In this document: positions 1 to 6,424 of the stretch, piece after piece
Numbering within the stretch: position 1 is the stretch's first letter
How the letters are laid out: each line of letters begins with the position of its first letter
NCBI GenBank assembly: GCA_028287225.1
Contig: JAQBPZ010000155.1
Coordinates: 1 to 9,112, forward strand
DNA length: 9,112 bases
Reading direction: 5' to 3'
From: Gemmatimonadota bacterium
GTDB taxonomy: Bacteria; Gemmatimonadota; Gemmatimonadetes; Gemmatimonadales; Gemmatimonadaceae
Made by a program: the position numbers and the translations under genes
The notes under the pieces: generated by a model
Databases searched by the model: none
What the model was told of the DNA's origin: nothing
Seen by the model: the letters and a program-made list of their open reading frames with translations, nothing else

Positions 1-206
1 CAAGGGATGTCCGGTGCGTCGAGGACGGAGGAGCGCCCTGTTGCGCGAGGGCCCGTGCGCAGCCAACCGCGCCAGGATGACCGGAGCCGGCTCTCCAGCG
101 AGGTCGGGTGAGGAAAGAATGGATGCCCGCGTGGTCGAGTAGCGTGGCGGTCCATTTGGCGGGCGAATCGTCCGACGACGGATCCGTTGGATGCGTGAGC
201 AGTCCC

Positions 207-218
207 GGTCAGTTGACC
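207..218. repeat. Short perfect inverted repeat, operator-like
   Basis: The arms GGTCA (207-211) and TGACC (214-218) are exact reverse complements separated by two bases. The right arm overlaps a TTGACC that could serve as a weak -35 element, but no matching -10 follows. A palindrome with five-base arms can occur by chance in a region of this length, so a regulator site is only a possibility. Confidence 0.2.
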
Positions 219-311
219 TTCCAGTTCCGGTCGCCGAGGCCACCACGCCACGCCGATGGAATCCGCGGTTGAACAGGATCAGGCGACCGGCGCAAAAAGG
301 CCGAACCCGCA

Positions 312-340
312 TTGACATCCCCTGCCCGGACGCGAACTTC
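312..340 (+). promoter_or_regulatory. Candidate sigma-70-type promoter for the kinase gene
   Basis: TTGACA at 312-317 matches the -35 consensus exactly, which is notable in such GC-rich DNA. About 16-17 bases downstream, around 334-340, lies only a poor -10 match (GAACTTC). Transcription from here would begin near 347 and give a leader of roughly 70 bases before the ATG at 416. It would also exclude the in-frame ATG at 191, so the site bears on start choice. The weak -10 keeps confidence low. Confidence 0.28.
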
Positions 341-415
341 AAGGGGTGCCGACGCTGGCCTGCGCCCGCCCTGGCGCCGTTCACGCCCAGCCCTCGCGAG
401 TCGTCACCCCCCCCG

Positions 416-2371
416 ATGCCGCCGTCCACCCTCCACGAAGCTGCGCACGACACGCTGCATGCCGACCGGAACCGCCTCGACGCCCTGCTCGAGGCCGTGC
501 CGCTGGCGGTGGCGCTGTTCGACGGGACGCTCTCGCTCGTGGCGACGAATGCGCGCTACCGCGAGCTGACGGGCCAGGACTCCGCGCAGGCGATGGGGCG
601 GCCGATCTACGACGCGTTCCCCAACGCGCTCGCCGACCTCACCGAGCAGATCGACATCGCCGCCGGCGGGGCACCCGTCGTCTCGGTGCGCGTCCCCTTC
701 CAGCAGCGCGGCGGACGGCGGCTCGTGGAAGCGAGCTTCGCGCCGCTCACCGACGGCCATGGCGGGCGCGGCGTGCTGTTCGCCGGCAGCGACGTGACCG
801 AGCGAGAGGAGCTGCGTGAAGACCTCGCCCGCAGCGTCGCGCAGCTCGAGTCCATCTTCGACGTGCTCCCGGACTCCGTGCGCGTGGTGGATGCGGAGGG
901 GCGCACCGTGCGCACCAACTCGCAGGCGCAGCAGGAGCACGCGTCGTCCAACCCGCAGTCGCTGCGCGAGCTGTGGCAGCTCGACCGCCCGCGGACGCTG
1001 AGCGGCACCACGCTCTTCGTGCACGAGCACCCCACGGCGCGGGCGCTGCGCGGAGAGCGCGTGCGCGGTGAGACGCTGGAGGTCCGGCGTGGCGCGGGGG
1101 GCGAGGCGGCGGTGGTGGAGGTCAACTCCAACCCGCTGTACGATCCGCACAAGCGCGTCCGCGGCGCGGTGACCGTCGAGCGCGACGTGACCGAGCGCAC
1201 GCGGCTGCAGCAGCAGGTGCAGACCGAGGCCGAGCGCCTCGAGCGCATGGTGCAGGAGCGCACGCGCGAGCTGCTGGCGCTCCAGGAGGCCGCGTCGCGC
1301 GACCGCCGCCTCGCCGCCGTGGGCCAGCTCGCCGCGGGGGTGATGCACGACGTCAACAACGCGCTCAACCCGATCATGGCGGCGGCATACCTGCTGGAGA
1401 TGAACGCGGAGAATCCGGTGGCGGTGCGCGACTACGCGGTCCGCATCGCGCGCGCGGCGGAGACGGGCGCCGCCACCGCCTCCCGCGTGGGACGGTTCAT
1501 CCGGCAGGAGCCGCTGCTCGGCTCGCGCGAGGAGACGGTGGACCTCTCGGTGATGGTGGAGGAGGTCGTCGCCATGACGCGCCCGCTCTGGCAGGAGCGC
1601 GCGAAGGGCGGCGTGGTCACGCTCGACCAGTCCCTCGCCGAAGGTGCGCTCGTGCGGGGAATTGCCGGCGAGCTGCGCGAGGCCCTGCTCAACCTGGTGC
1701 AGAACGCGCTCGACGCCATGGCGGGCGGCGGCACCCTGCGCATCCGCACGACGATCGGCGAGGAGATCAGCGTGGCGGTCTCCGACACCGGCACCGGCAT
1801 GTCGGCCGAGGTGCGCGAGCGCGCCTTCGAGCCCTTCTTCACGACGAAGGGCGTCAACGGCACCGGGCTCGGCCTCGCGGAGGTGTACGGCATCGCGCGC
1901 CGCCACCGCGGGCGTGCCGAGATCGAGTCGGCGCCGGGCGAGGGCACGACGGTGCGCCTGGTGTTCCCCCCCGGCATCCGGGAGGCCGTCGCCGCGCCGG
2001 AGGCGCCCAGGCGCCGGCGCACGGCCCGGAGGATCCTGCTGGTGGAGGACCACACCGACAGCCGCGAGTTCATGCAGGCGCTCCTGGAGACCGATGGCCA
2101 CGTGGTGGAGGCGGTGCGCAACGTGGAAGAGGCGCGCGCCCTCATCGGCGACCCGGCGTACGTGTGCGAAGTGCTGGTCACGGACATCGGGCTGCCGGAT
2201 GGCAGCGGGTGGGACCTGGTGGGCTACGCGCGCGAGCAGCGGCCCGCCCTGCGCATCGGCGTGGTGACCGGGTGGGAGCCCCGCAACGAGCAGGATCCGG
2301 CCTGCGACTTCACGCTGCGCAAGCCGGTGGGTGCCGCGGATTTGCTCGCGCAGATTGCGGGGGACGCGTGA
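416..2371 (+). CDS. Soluble hybrid sensor histidine kinase (PAS-PAS-HisKA-HATPase-REC)
   Basis: This is a two-component sensor kinase of 651 residues that autophosphorylates on histidine and can pass phosphate to an aspartate. There is no transmembrane segment or signal peptide, so it should sense a cytoplasmic cue. Domains: PAS 1 (about 17-130, ending in a DVTERE motif), a diverged PAS-like domain (about 137-262, ending in DVTERT), a charged coiled coil (about 262-300), HisKA with H311 in MHDVNNALN (the HD-x-N-N type), HATPase_c with N-box N430, G1 D457 in DTGTGM, F-box FEPFFTTKG at 471 and G2 GTGLGLA at 482. A C-terminal receiver has E544/D545, phospho-acceptor D590, T618 and K636, so it looks active. 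The frame is open from an ATG at 191, but those extra 75 residues are Arg/Pro-rich and match no domain. The ATG at 416 lies just before the first PAS and is preferred; it has no Shine-Dalgarno, only C8 in front. A response regulator follows after 49 bases. The ligand is unknown. Confidence 0.92.
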   Translation: MPPSTLHEAAHDTLHADRNRLDALLEAVPLAVALFDGTLSLVATNARYRELTGQDSAQAMGRPIYDAFPNALADLTEQIDIAAGGAPVVSVRVPFQQRGGRRLVEASFAPLTDGHGGRGVLFAGSDVTEREELREDLARSVAQLESIFDVLPDSVRVVDAEGRTVRTNSQAQQEHASSNPQSLRELWQLDRPRTLSGTTLFVHEHPTARALRGERVRGETLEVRRGAGGEAAVVEVNSNPLYDPHKRVRGAVTVERDVTERTRLQQQVQTEAERLERMVQERTRELLALQEAASRDRRLAAVGQLAAGVMHDVNNALNPIMAAAYLLEMNAENPVAVRDYAVRIARAAETGAATASRVGRFIRQEPLLGSREETVDLSVMVEEVVAMTRPLWQERAKGGVVTLDQSLAEGALVRGIAGELREALLNLVQNALDAMAGGGTLRIRTTIGEEISVAVSDTGTGMSAEVRERAFEPFFTTKGVNGTGLGLAEVYGIARRHRGRAEIESAPGEGTTVRLVFPPGIREAVAAPEAPRRRRTARRILLVEDHTDSREFMQALLETDGHVVEAVRNVEEARALIGDPAYVCEVLVTDIGLPDGSGWDLVGYAREQRPALRIGVVTGWEPRNEQDPACDFTLRKPVGAADLLAQIAGDA

Positions 2372-2420
2372 ACCCGCGAGAATTCACGGCTTGGCTCGAC
2401 CTCACTCCTCTGGACCGCTG

Positions 2421-3035
2421 ATGCCCGACACGCAACACGCAATTCGCATCCTCATCGCCGAAGACGACGACAACGCCCGCGCGCTGCTCGTCGAGCTGCT
2501 CAACACGATGGGTCATGTGGTGGTGGCCGAGGTGAGCACGGGCCGCGAGGCGATCGAGCGCGCCAAGGACGTGGTGCCGGACGTCGTGCTGCTGGACGTG
2601 CACATGCCGGACGGCTCGGGCATCGAGGCCGCCGAGGTGATCGCGTCGGAGGTGCCGGGCGTCGCCGTGGTGCTGTTCAGCGGCGACGAGTCCATCCAGC
2701 TCTCGGAGCGCGAGGTGGCCGCGACCACCGCCATCGCGTTCCTGCCGAAGCCCACCCCGCCGCGCGTGCTGGATTCCACGCTGCGGCTGGCCGTGTCGCG
2801 CGCGCGCGAGTGGTCGGTGGCGAAGAAGGACGCGCAGGCCGCCCGCGGCGCGCTGGAGAACCGCAAGACGATCGAGCGCGCGAAGGGAATCCTGATGCGC
2901 CGCACCGGCTCGTCGGAGCAGGAAGCCTACCGCATCCTGCAGCGCACCTCGCAGGACCGATCGGTGCCGATGGTGGAGATCGCCCGCGCCGTGCTGGCGA
3001 GCGAGCCGGGCCTCGCGGAGCACTCCCGGGACTGA
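2421..3035 (+). CDS. Response regulator with receiver and RNA-binding ANTAR domain
   Basis: This 204-residue protein resembles AmiR/NasT and PdtaR (Rv1626) type regulators. The receiver (about 8-122) has acidic residues E14-D17, phospho-acceptor D59 in LLDVHMPDGSG, a serine in LFSGDE as the switch Ser/Thr, and K110 in FLPKP. After a helical linker, residues about 144-195 form an ANTAR three-helix module with the typical pattern ENRKTIERAKGILM, then EQEAYRILQRTS and the IARAVL helix. Known ANTAR proteins, when phosphorylated, dimerise and bind paired hexaloop hairpins in nascent RNA, preventing termination. I infer the same here; the RNA target is not evident. The ATG at 2421 starts just before the receiver. 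An earlier in-frame ATG at 2331 would overlap the kinase gene and adds residues without domain content. The kinase 49 bases upstream is the likely phosphate donor. The gene ends four bases from the oppositely oriented transporter gene. Confidence 0.93.
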   Translation: MPDTQHAIRILIAEDDDNARALLVELLNTMGHVVVAEVSTGREAIERAKDVVPDVVLLDVHMPDGSGIEAAEVIASEVPGVAVVLFSGDESIQLSEREVAATTAIAFLPKPTPPRVLDSTLRLAVSRAREWSVAKKDAQAARGALENRKTIERAKGILMRRTGSSEQEAYRILQRTSQDRSVPMVEIARAVLASEPGLAEHSRD

Positions 3036-3039
3036 CGCG

Positions 3040-4341
3040 CTACACCGGCTTCGGCTTCACGTACCCCTCCATCCCCAGGCCGAGCCAGATCGTGAACACC
3101 ACGAGCAGGGCGGCGAGCAGGAAGGGGAGCGGCAAGTAGCGGTCGAACAGGAAGCCGAACAGCACCGGGAAGAGCACCCGCGCCAGTCCGCCGAAGGTCT
3201 GCTGCACGCCCATGTACAGGCCGCGCTCGCGGCTCGCGATCACGCGCGACAGCATCGCCGTGACGCACGGAAACGTGAAGGCAGTGCCGAGCGGCAGCAG
3301 CGCGACGGCCAGCGCGAGCGGCAGGTACGGGAGGAACGCCACCGCGCTCGGCGGCAGCGCGCCGCCGAGCATCGCCGCCACGCGCGCGGGGTCGGCGATC
3401 GGCCTGGTGAACGCCAGCGCCGCGATTCCGGTGGCGAGCAGCGCGGAGCCGATGCGGCTCAGGCGCGCCTCGCCATAGCGGTCGATCATCGGGCCCAGGA
3501 TGAGCGCGCGCGTCAGCACGCTGATCACGCCCGTGTAGGCGAAGAAGTAGCCGATGGTCTCCGCCGTGACCTTGAACCGCACGGCGAGGTAGAGGGCGAG
3601 CATCGACGTGACGCCCTGGAAGGCCCCCATCGCGATCGCGTAGATCCAGATGAGCCGCGACGCGGGCTCGTGCGAGTGCGACACGACGTGCACGATCGCA
3701 TCGCGGGAGCGCGGCCGCGGGCCGGTGTCGGCCTTGCTCGCGGCCGCTTCCCGCATGTCGCGCGACTCATGCAGGAAGCGCCACGCGAACGCCATGTTGA
3801 GCACGCACAGGCCCGCCGCCAGGAGCCCGGGCCCCTGCGCGCCGAGCATGTGCGTGCGCGAGCCGAGCACCGGCCCGATGGCGACGCCCGCGTTGGTCGC
3901 CGCGGACAGCCATCCGAGCGCCTTCGCGCGCTCGTCGGGCGTGGTGGAGTCGGCGACGTATGCCTGGATCACGCTCACCGTCCCGCCGCCCGCACCCTGC
4001 ACCAGGCGCGACAGGAAGAGGAAGAACAGCGGGTGCGGCAGCTGGAGCGCGAAGCCGAAGATCACGTAGGCAATGGCCGACGCGCCGAGCCCCACGAGCA
4101 GCGCGGGGCGCCGGCCGTAGGTGTCCGACATGCGCCCCCACATGGGTGCCGTGAGGAGCTGCGCCACGGCGAAGCTGCTCACGAGCATGCCCACGATCAG
4201 CCCGCCCTGGCCCAGCGACTTCGCGTAGAACGGCAGGAGGGGGATGACCATCAGCAGCCCCACCATGTCGATGAAGGCCGTGATCATCAGCACCCACAGC
4301 TTGCCGCTCCTGGCCCACCCCTGCGCGGCCGGCTCCGTCAT
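3040..4341 (-). CDS. Major facilitator superfamily transporter, DHA1/TCR-Tet-type efflux protein
   Basis: This 433-residue integral membrane protein has about 12 hydrophobic segments split by a polar, charged cytoplasmic loop (about 190-228) between helices 6 and 7. The helix 2-3 loop carries MFS motif A, WGRMSDTYGRRP (68-79), with a weaker echo in the second half (GPMIDRYGEARL, about 283-294). Helix 5 carries the antiporter motif C, GVAIGPVLG (152-160), typical of proton-coupled drug exporters such as TetA. The first half looks closest to tetracycline-efflux-type proteins. That predicts proton-driven export of a small molecule but does not identify the substrate, and a metabolite exporter is equally possible. 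The start is an ATG 16 bases after the permease stop, so it is probably the last gene of the importer operon. There is no clear Shine-Dalgarno. Its TAG stop is four bases from the stop of the convergent regulator gene. Confidence 0.88.
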   Translation of the reverse strand: MTEPAAQGWARSGKLWVLMITAFIDMVGLLMVIPLLPFYAKSLGQGGLIVGMLVSSFAVAQLLTAPMWGRMSDTYGRRPALLVGLGASAIAYVIFGFALQLPHPLFFLFLSRLVQGAGGGTVSVIQAYVADSTTPDERAKALGWLSAATNAGVAIGPVLGSRTHMLGAQGPGLLAAGLCVLNMAFAWRFLHESRDMREAAASKADTGPRPRSRDAIVHVVSHSHEPASRLIWIYAIAMGAFQGVTSMLALYLAVRFKVTAETIGYFFAYTGVISVLTRALILGPMIDRYGEARLSRIGSALLATGIAALAFTRPIADPARVAAMLGGALPPSAVAFLPYLPLALAVALLPLGTAFTFPCVTAMLSRVIASRERGLYMGVQQTFGGLARVLFPVLFGFLFDRYLPLPFLLAALLVVFTIWLGLGMEGYVKPKPV

Positions 4342-4357
4342 CGCGTCCGGAGCGCGG

Positions 4358-5239
4358 TCATTCGCTCGCCGTCCTGCCCAGCGCCGCCGGCGCCACGGCG
4401 CGGCCCACCACGCCCACCAGCGCGATGATGGTGAGCACGTAGGGGATCATCTCCACGAACTGCGACGGGATGGCCTGCGAGCCCTGGAGCTGGATCTGGA
4501 AGGTGTCCGCCGCGGCGAACAGCAGGCAGGCGAGCCCCGCCCGCATGGGGTCCCAGCGCCCGAAGACCACCGCGGCCAGCGCGATGAACCCTCGGCCCGC
4601 CGTCATGCCGTCGGTGAACTGGTGCTGGTCCAGGGAGAGGTAGGCGCCGCCGACGCCGGCGAGCATTCCGCTGAGCACCACGGCCATGTACTGCACCCGC
4701 GCCACCGGCACGCCCACGGACGCCGCGGCCGCCGGGTGCTCGCCCACCGCGCGCACGCGCAGGCCGAACGGCGTCCGGTACAGAACCCAGGCGACGAGCG
4801 GCACCGCGGCGAGCCCCACCCACACGAGCGGGTTCTGCACGAGCGCCGCCAGTCCGCTGCCCCCGGTCACGGCGAAGCCCGTCACGCGCGGCGAGTTGGA
4901 CGAGCTGTCGAAGATCAGGCGCAGGAAGAATCTGGTGAGCCCGATGACCAGCAGATTGATCGCGATGCCCACGACGACCTGGTCGGCCCGGAAGCGGATC
5001 GCGCACACGGCGTAGAGCAGCGCCAGGATGCCGCCGCCGGCGATGGCGGCGATCACGCCGACCGTGGCCGACCCCGAGGCGTAGCTCGCGACCGCGCCGC
5101 AGAACGCGCCCCCCAGCATGTAGCCCTCCAGGGTGAGCCCGATCAGCCCGGCGCGCTCGCTCATCACCCCGCCGGCGCTCGCCAGCAGGTACGGGATGGC
5201 GATGCGCAGCGTCTGCACGAGAAAGGCGAGCACGATCAT
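4358..5239 (-). CDS. Nucleoside ABC transporter permease, NupQ/YufQ (COG1079) type
   Basis: This is the second inner-membrane permease of the BMP-family nucleoside importer, 293 residues, in the BPD_transp_2 superfamily. Family hallmarks visible: an N-terminal segment GGVMSERAGLIGLTLEG (about 23-39; relatives usually read NIGLEG, so the GLTLEG spelling is a mild variant), the cytoplasmic coupling region LRVRAVGEHPAAAASVGV (about 160-177), and GVGGAYLSL followed by TAGRGFIALAAVVFGRW (about 213-229). About eight hydrophobic segments are present. The ATG overlaps the preceding permease stop as ATGA (5239-5236), which fixes the start and implies translational coupling. An open frame extends upstream to 5977, but that part is a shadow of the preceding gene. 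It should form a heterodimer with the upstream permease. Substrate class is inferred from the family (NupC/NupQ-like); exact nucleosides cannot be read. Confidence 0.93.
   Translation of the reverse strand: MIVLAFLVQTLRIAIPYLLASAGGVMSERAGLIGLTLEGYMLGGAFCGAVASYASGSATVGVIAAIAGGGILALLYAVCAIRFRADQVVVGIAINLLVIGLTRFFLRLIFDSSSNSPRVTGFAVTGGSGLAALVQNPLVWVGLAAVPLVAWVLYRTPFGLRVRAVGEHPAAAASVGVPVARVQYMAVVLSGMLAGVGGAYLSLDQHQFTDGMTAGRGFIALAAVVFGRWDPMRAGLACLLFAAADTFQIQLQGSQAIPSQFVEMIPYVLTIIALVGVVGRAVAPAALGRTASE
5236..5239 (-). other. ATGA stop/start overlap between the two permease genes
   Basis: The TGA stop of the first permease overlaps the ATG of the second. This fits coupled, near-equal synthesis of the two subunits, which are expected to pair one to one in the membrane. 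It decides the start of the second permease. Confidence 0.85.
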
Positions 5240-6390
5240 GGCGTGGTTCGCCCGGTCAGGGAGCGCCGCGCATCGCGCAGCAGGCGGCGCACTTCGGGGA
5301 CGGAGGTGGACACCGCGAGGATCACGACGGCCTGGAGCACGTCCACCATCTGCTTCGGCACGAGCGCGTTCACCGCGAGTCCGCCCTGCGACAGCGTCGC
5401 GAACAGCAATGCCGCGAGCACGATGCCCACGGGATGGTTGCGTCCCACCAGCGCCACGGCGATGCCGAGGAACCCGGCGCCGGTCGCGAACCCTTCCTCG
5501 TAGTAGTGCTTGTAGCCGAGCACGTAGTTGAGCCCACCGAGTCCGGCGATGGCGCCGGAGATCGCGAGCGCGCGCCAGGTGACGCCGGCCACGTTCACGC
5601 CGGCATACTCCGCGGCGCGCGGCTGGAGCCCCACGGCGCGCAGCTCGAAGCCGCCGCGCGTGCGGAACAGGTACCAGCCGAGCACGATGGCCGCTGCCAG
5701 CGCCAGGAGAATCGTCGCGTTGGCCGCCGACCCCTGGAACGCGGGCACCAGGTCGGAGAGGCGCGGCAGCCCCCCGCTCCGCAGCTCCGGCGTATGCAGC
5801 GTGTCCGGGACGTGCAGCCGCGCCGAGGTGAGGTAGTTGAGCAGGGCGAGCACGATGAAGTTCAGCATGATCGTCACGATCACCTCGTGCGCCCCGAACC
5901 GCGCCTTCAGCACGCCGGGCACCGCCCCCACCGCTCCGCCGCCGAGCGCCGCGGCCAGCATGTAGATGGGAAGGCACAGCAGCGCGGGGATGCCGGCCGG
6001 CAGCATCAGCCCTACGAGCGCCGCGCAGAAGCCCCCCGCCGCGAGCTGGCTCTCCGCGCCGATGTTGAACAGGCCGGCCCGCAGCCCGAGTCCCACGGCG
6101 AGCCCGGTGAAGACGAGCGTCGTCGCCTTGTACAGCACCTGCCCGAACCCGTACGCGTTGCCCCAGGTGCCGTCCAGGAGGAGCTTGAAGACCGCGCCCG
6201 GCGACTGGCCGAAGGTGAGGATCAGGACGTCGCCGACCACGGCGGCGAGCAGCAGCGCGACGAGCGGCGGGAGGATGGCCTCCTCGAGCACGCTGCGCCG
6301 CAGCGCGCGGGTGCTCGCCGGCGCGGGCAGCGGCGCCAGTGGCCCCGTGTCGGCGGCGGGGATCGTCGTGGCGGGAGTGCTGGGAATCAT
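5236..6390 (-). CDS. Nucleoside ABC transporter permease, NupP/YufP (COG4603) type
   Basis: This is the first inner-membrane permease of the importer, 384 residues. After a polar, proline-rich N-terminus (1-33) come about nine to ten hydrophobic segments. Recognisable elements are GLRAGLFNIGAESQ (102-115; relatives usually have NIGAEGQ), KARFGAHEVIVTIMLNFI (about 162-179), the cytoplasmic coupling stretch LRAVGLQPRAAEYAGVNV (about 250-267), and SGAIAGLGGLNYVLG followed by GFLGIAVALVGRNHPVGI. I chose the ATG at 6390, 34 bases after the ATPase stop. A GTG at 6444 is in frame and would overlap the ATPase by 20 bases, adding 18 polar residues. The ATG that overlaps the ATPase stop (6428) is in another frame and leads nowhere. 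The stop overlaps the next permease start. Its partners are the adjacent ATPase and second permease. Confidence 0.92.
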   Translation of the reverse strand: MIPSTPATTIPAADTGPLAPLPAPASTRALRRSVLEEAILPPLVALLLAAVVGDVLILTFGQSPGAVFKLLLDGTWGNAYGFGQVLYKATTLVFTGLAVGLGLRAGLFNIGAESQLAAGGFCAALVGLMLPAGIPALLCLPIYMLAAALGGGAVGAVPGVLKARFGAHEVIVTIMLNFIVLALLNYLTSARLHVPDTLHTPELRSGGLPRLSDLVPAFQGSAANATILLALAAAIVLGWYLFRTRGGFELRAVGLQPRAAEYAGVNVAGVTWRALAISGAIAGLGGLNYVLGYKHYYEEGFATGAGFLGIAVALVGRNHPVGIVLAALLFATLSQGGLAVNALVPKQMVDVLQAVVILAVSTSVPEVRRLLRDARRSLTGRTTP

Positions 6391-6424
6391 GTGGTGCTCG
6401 GGGTGCGACGCACGCACGGCCGGC

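Larger units (their letters stand above)
1..415. other. Non-coding or unassigned region upstream of the kinase gene
   Basis: I see no convincing gene in this stretch. All three plus frames that enter from the left edge close early, with stops at 78-80, 109-111 and 140-142. If an upstream plus-strand gene runs in, only its last few dozen codons are here, and their translation looks like no family I know. A minus-strand frame is open from 155 to the left edge, but it is arginine- and proline-rich and unconvincing. I found no tRNA, rRNA or riboswitch core that held up. The region contains two small inverted repeats (182-192 and 207-218), a TTGACA hexamer at 312-317 and a run of eight C at 407-414 just before the preferred kinase start. 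It most likely holds the kinase promoter and leader. Confidence 0.55.

Noticed and set aside
60..130. A riboswitch- or structured-RNA-like stretch (GCCAGGA... near 71 recalled a cobalamin-riboswitch segment)
   Set aside because: The other conserved boxes of that riboswitch are absent and no consistent pairing could be drawn; the resemblance is a short GC-rich coincidence.
1..155. Minus-strand open frame running off the left edge
   Set aside because: About 51 codons, rich in Arg and Pro, with no family resemblance; it cannot be supported from this window alone.
191..415. Extended kinase N-terminus from the ATG at 191
   Set aside because: The 75 residues are Arg/Pro-rich with no domain or signal peptide and would run through a consensus -35 box; the ATG at 416 sits immediately before the PAS domain.
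404..2101. Long minus-strand open frame (565 codons) opposite the kinase gene, and another at 607-1377
   Set aside because: The translations are low-complexity, rich in Arg, Ala, His and Ser, with no domains. They mirror the codon bias of the real kinase gene, as expected in very GC-rich DNA.
5240..5977. N-terminal extension of the second permease
   Set aside because: It is an Arg/Ala-rich shadow of the first permease; the membrane protein proper begins at the ATG overlapping the upstream stop.
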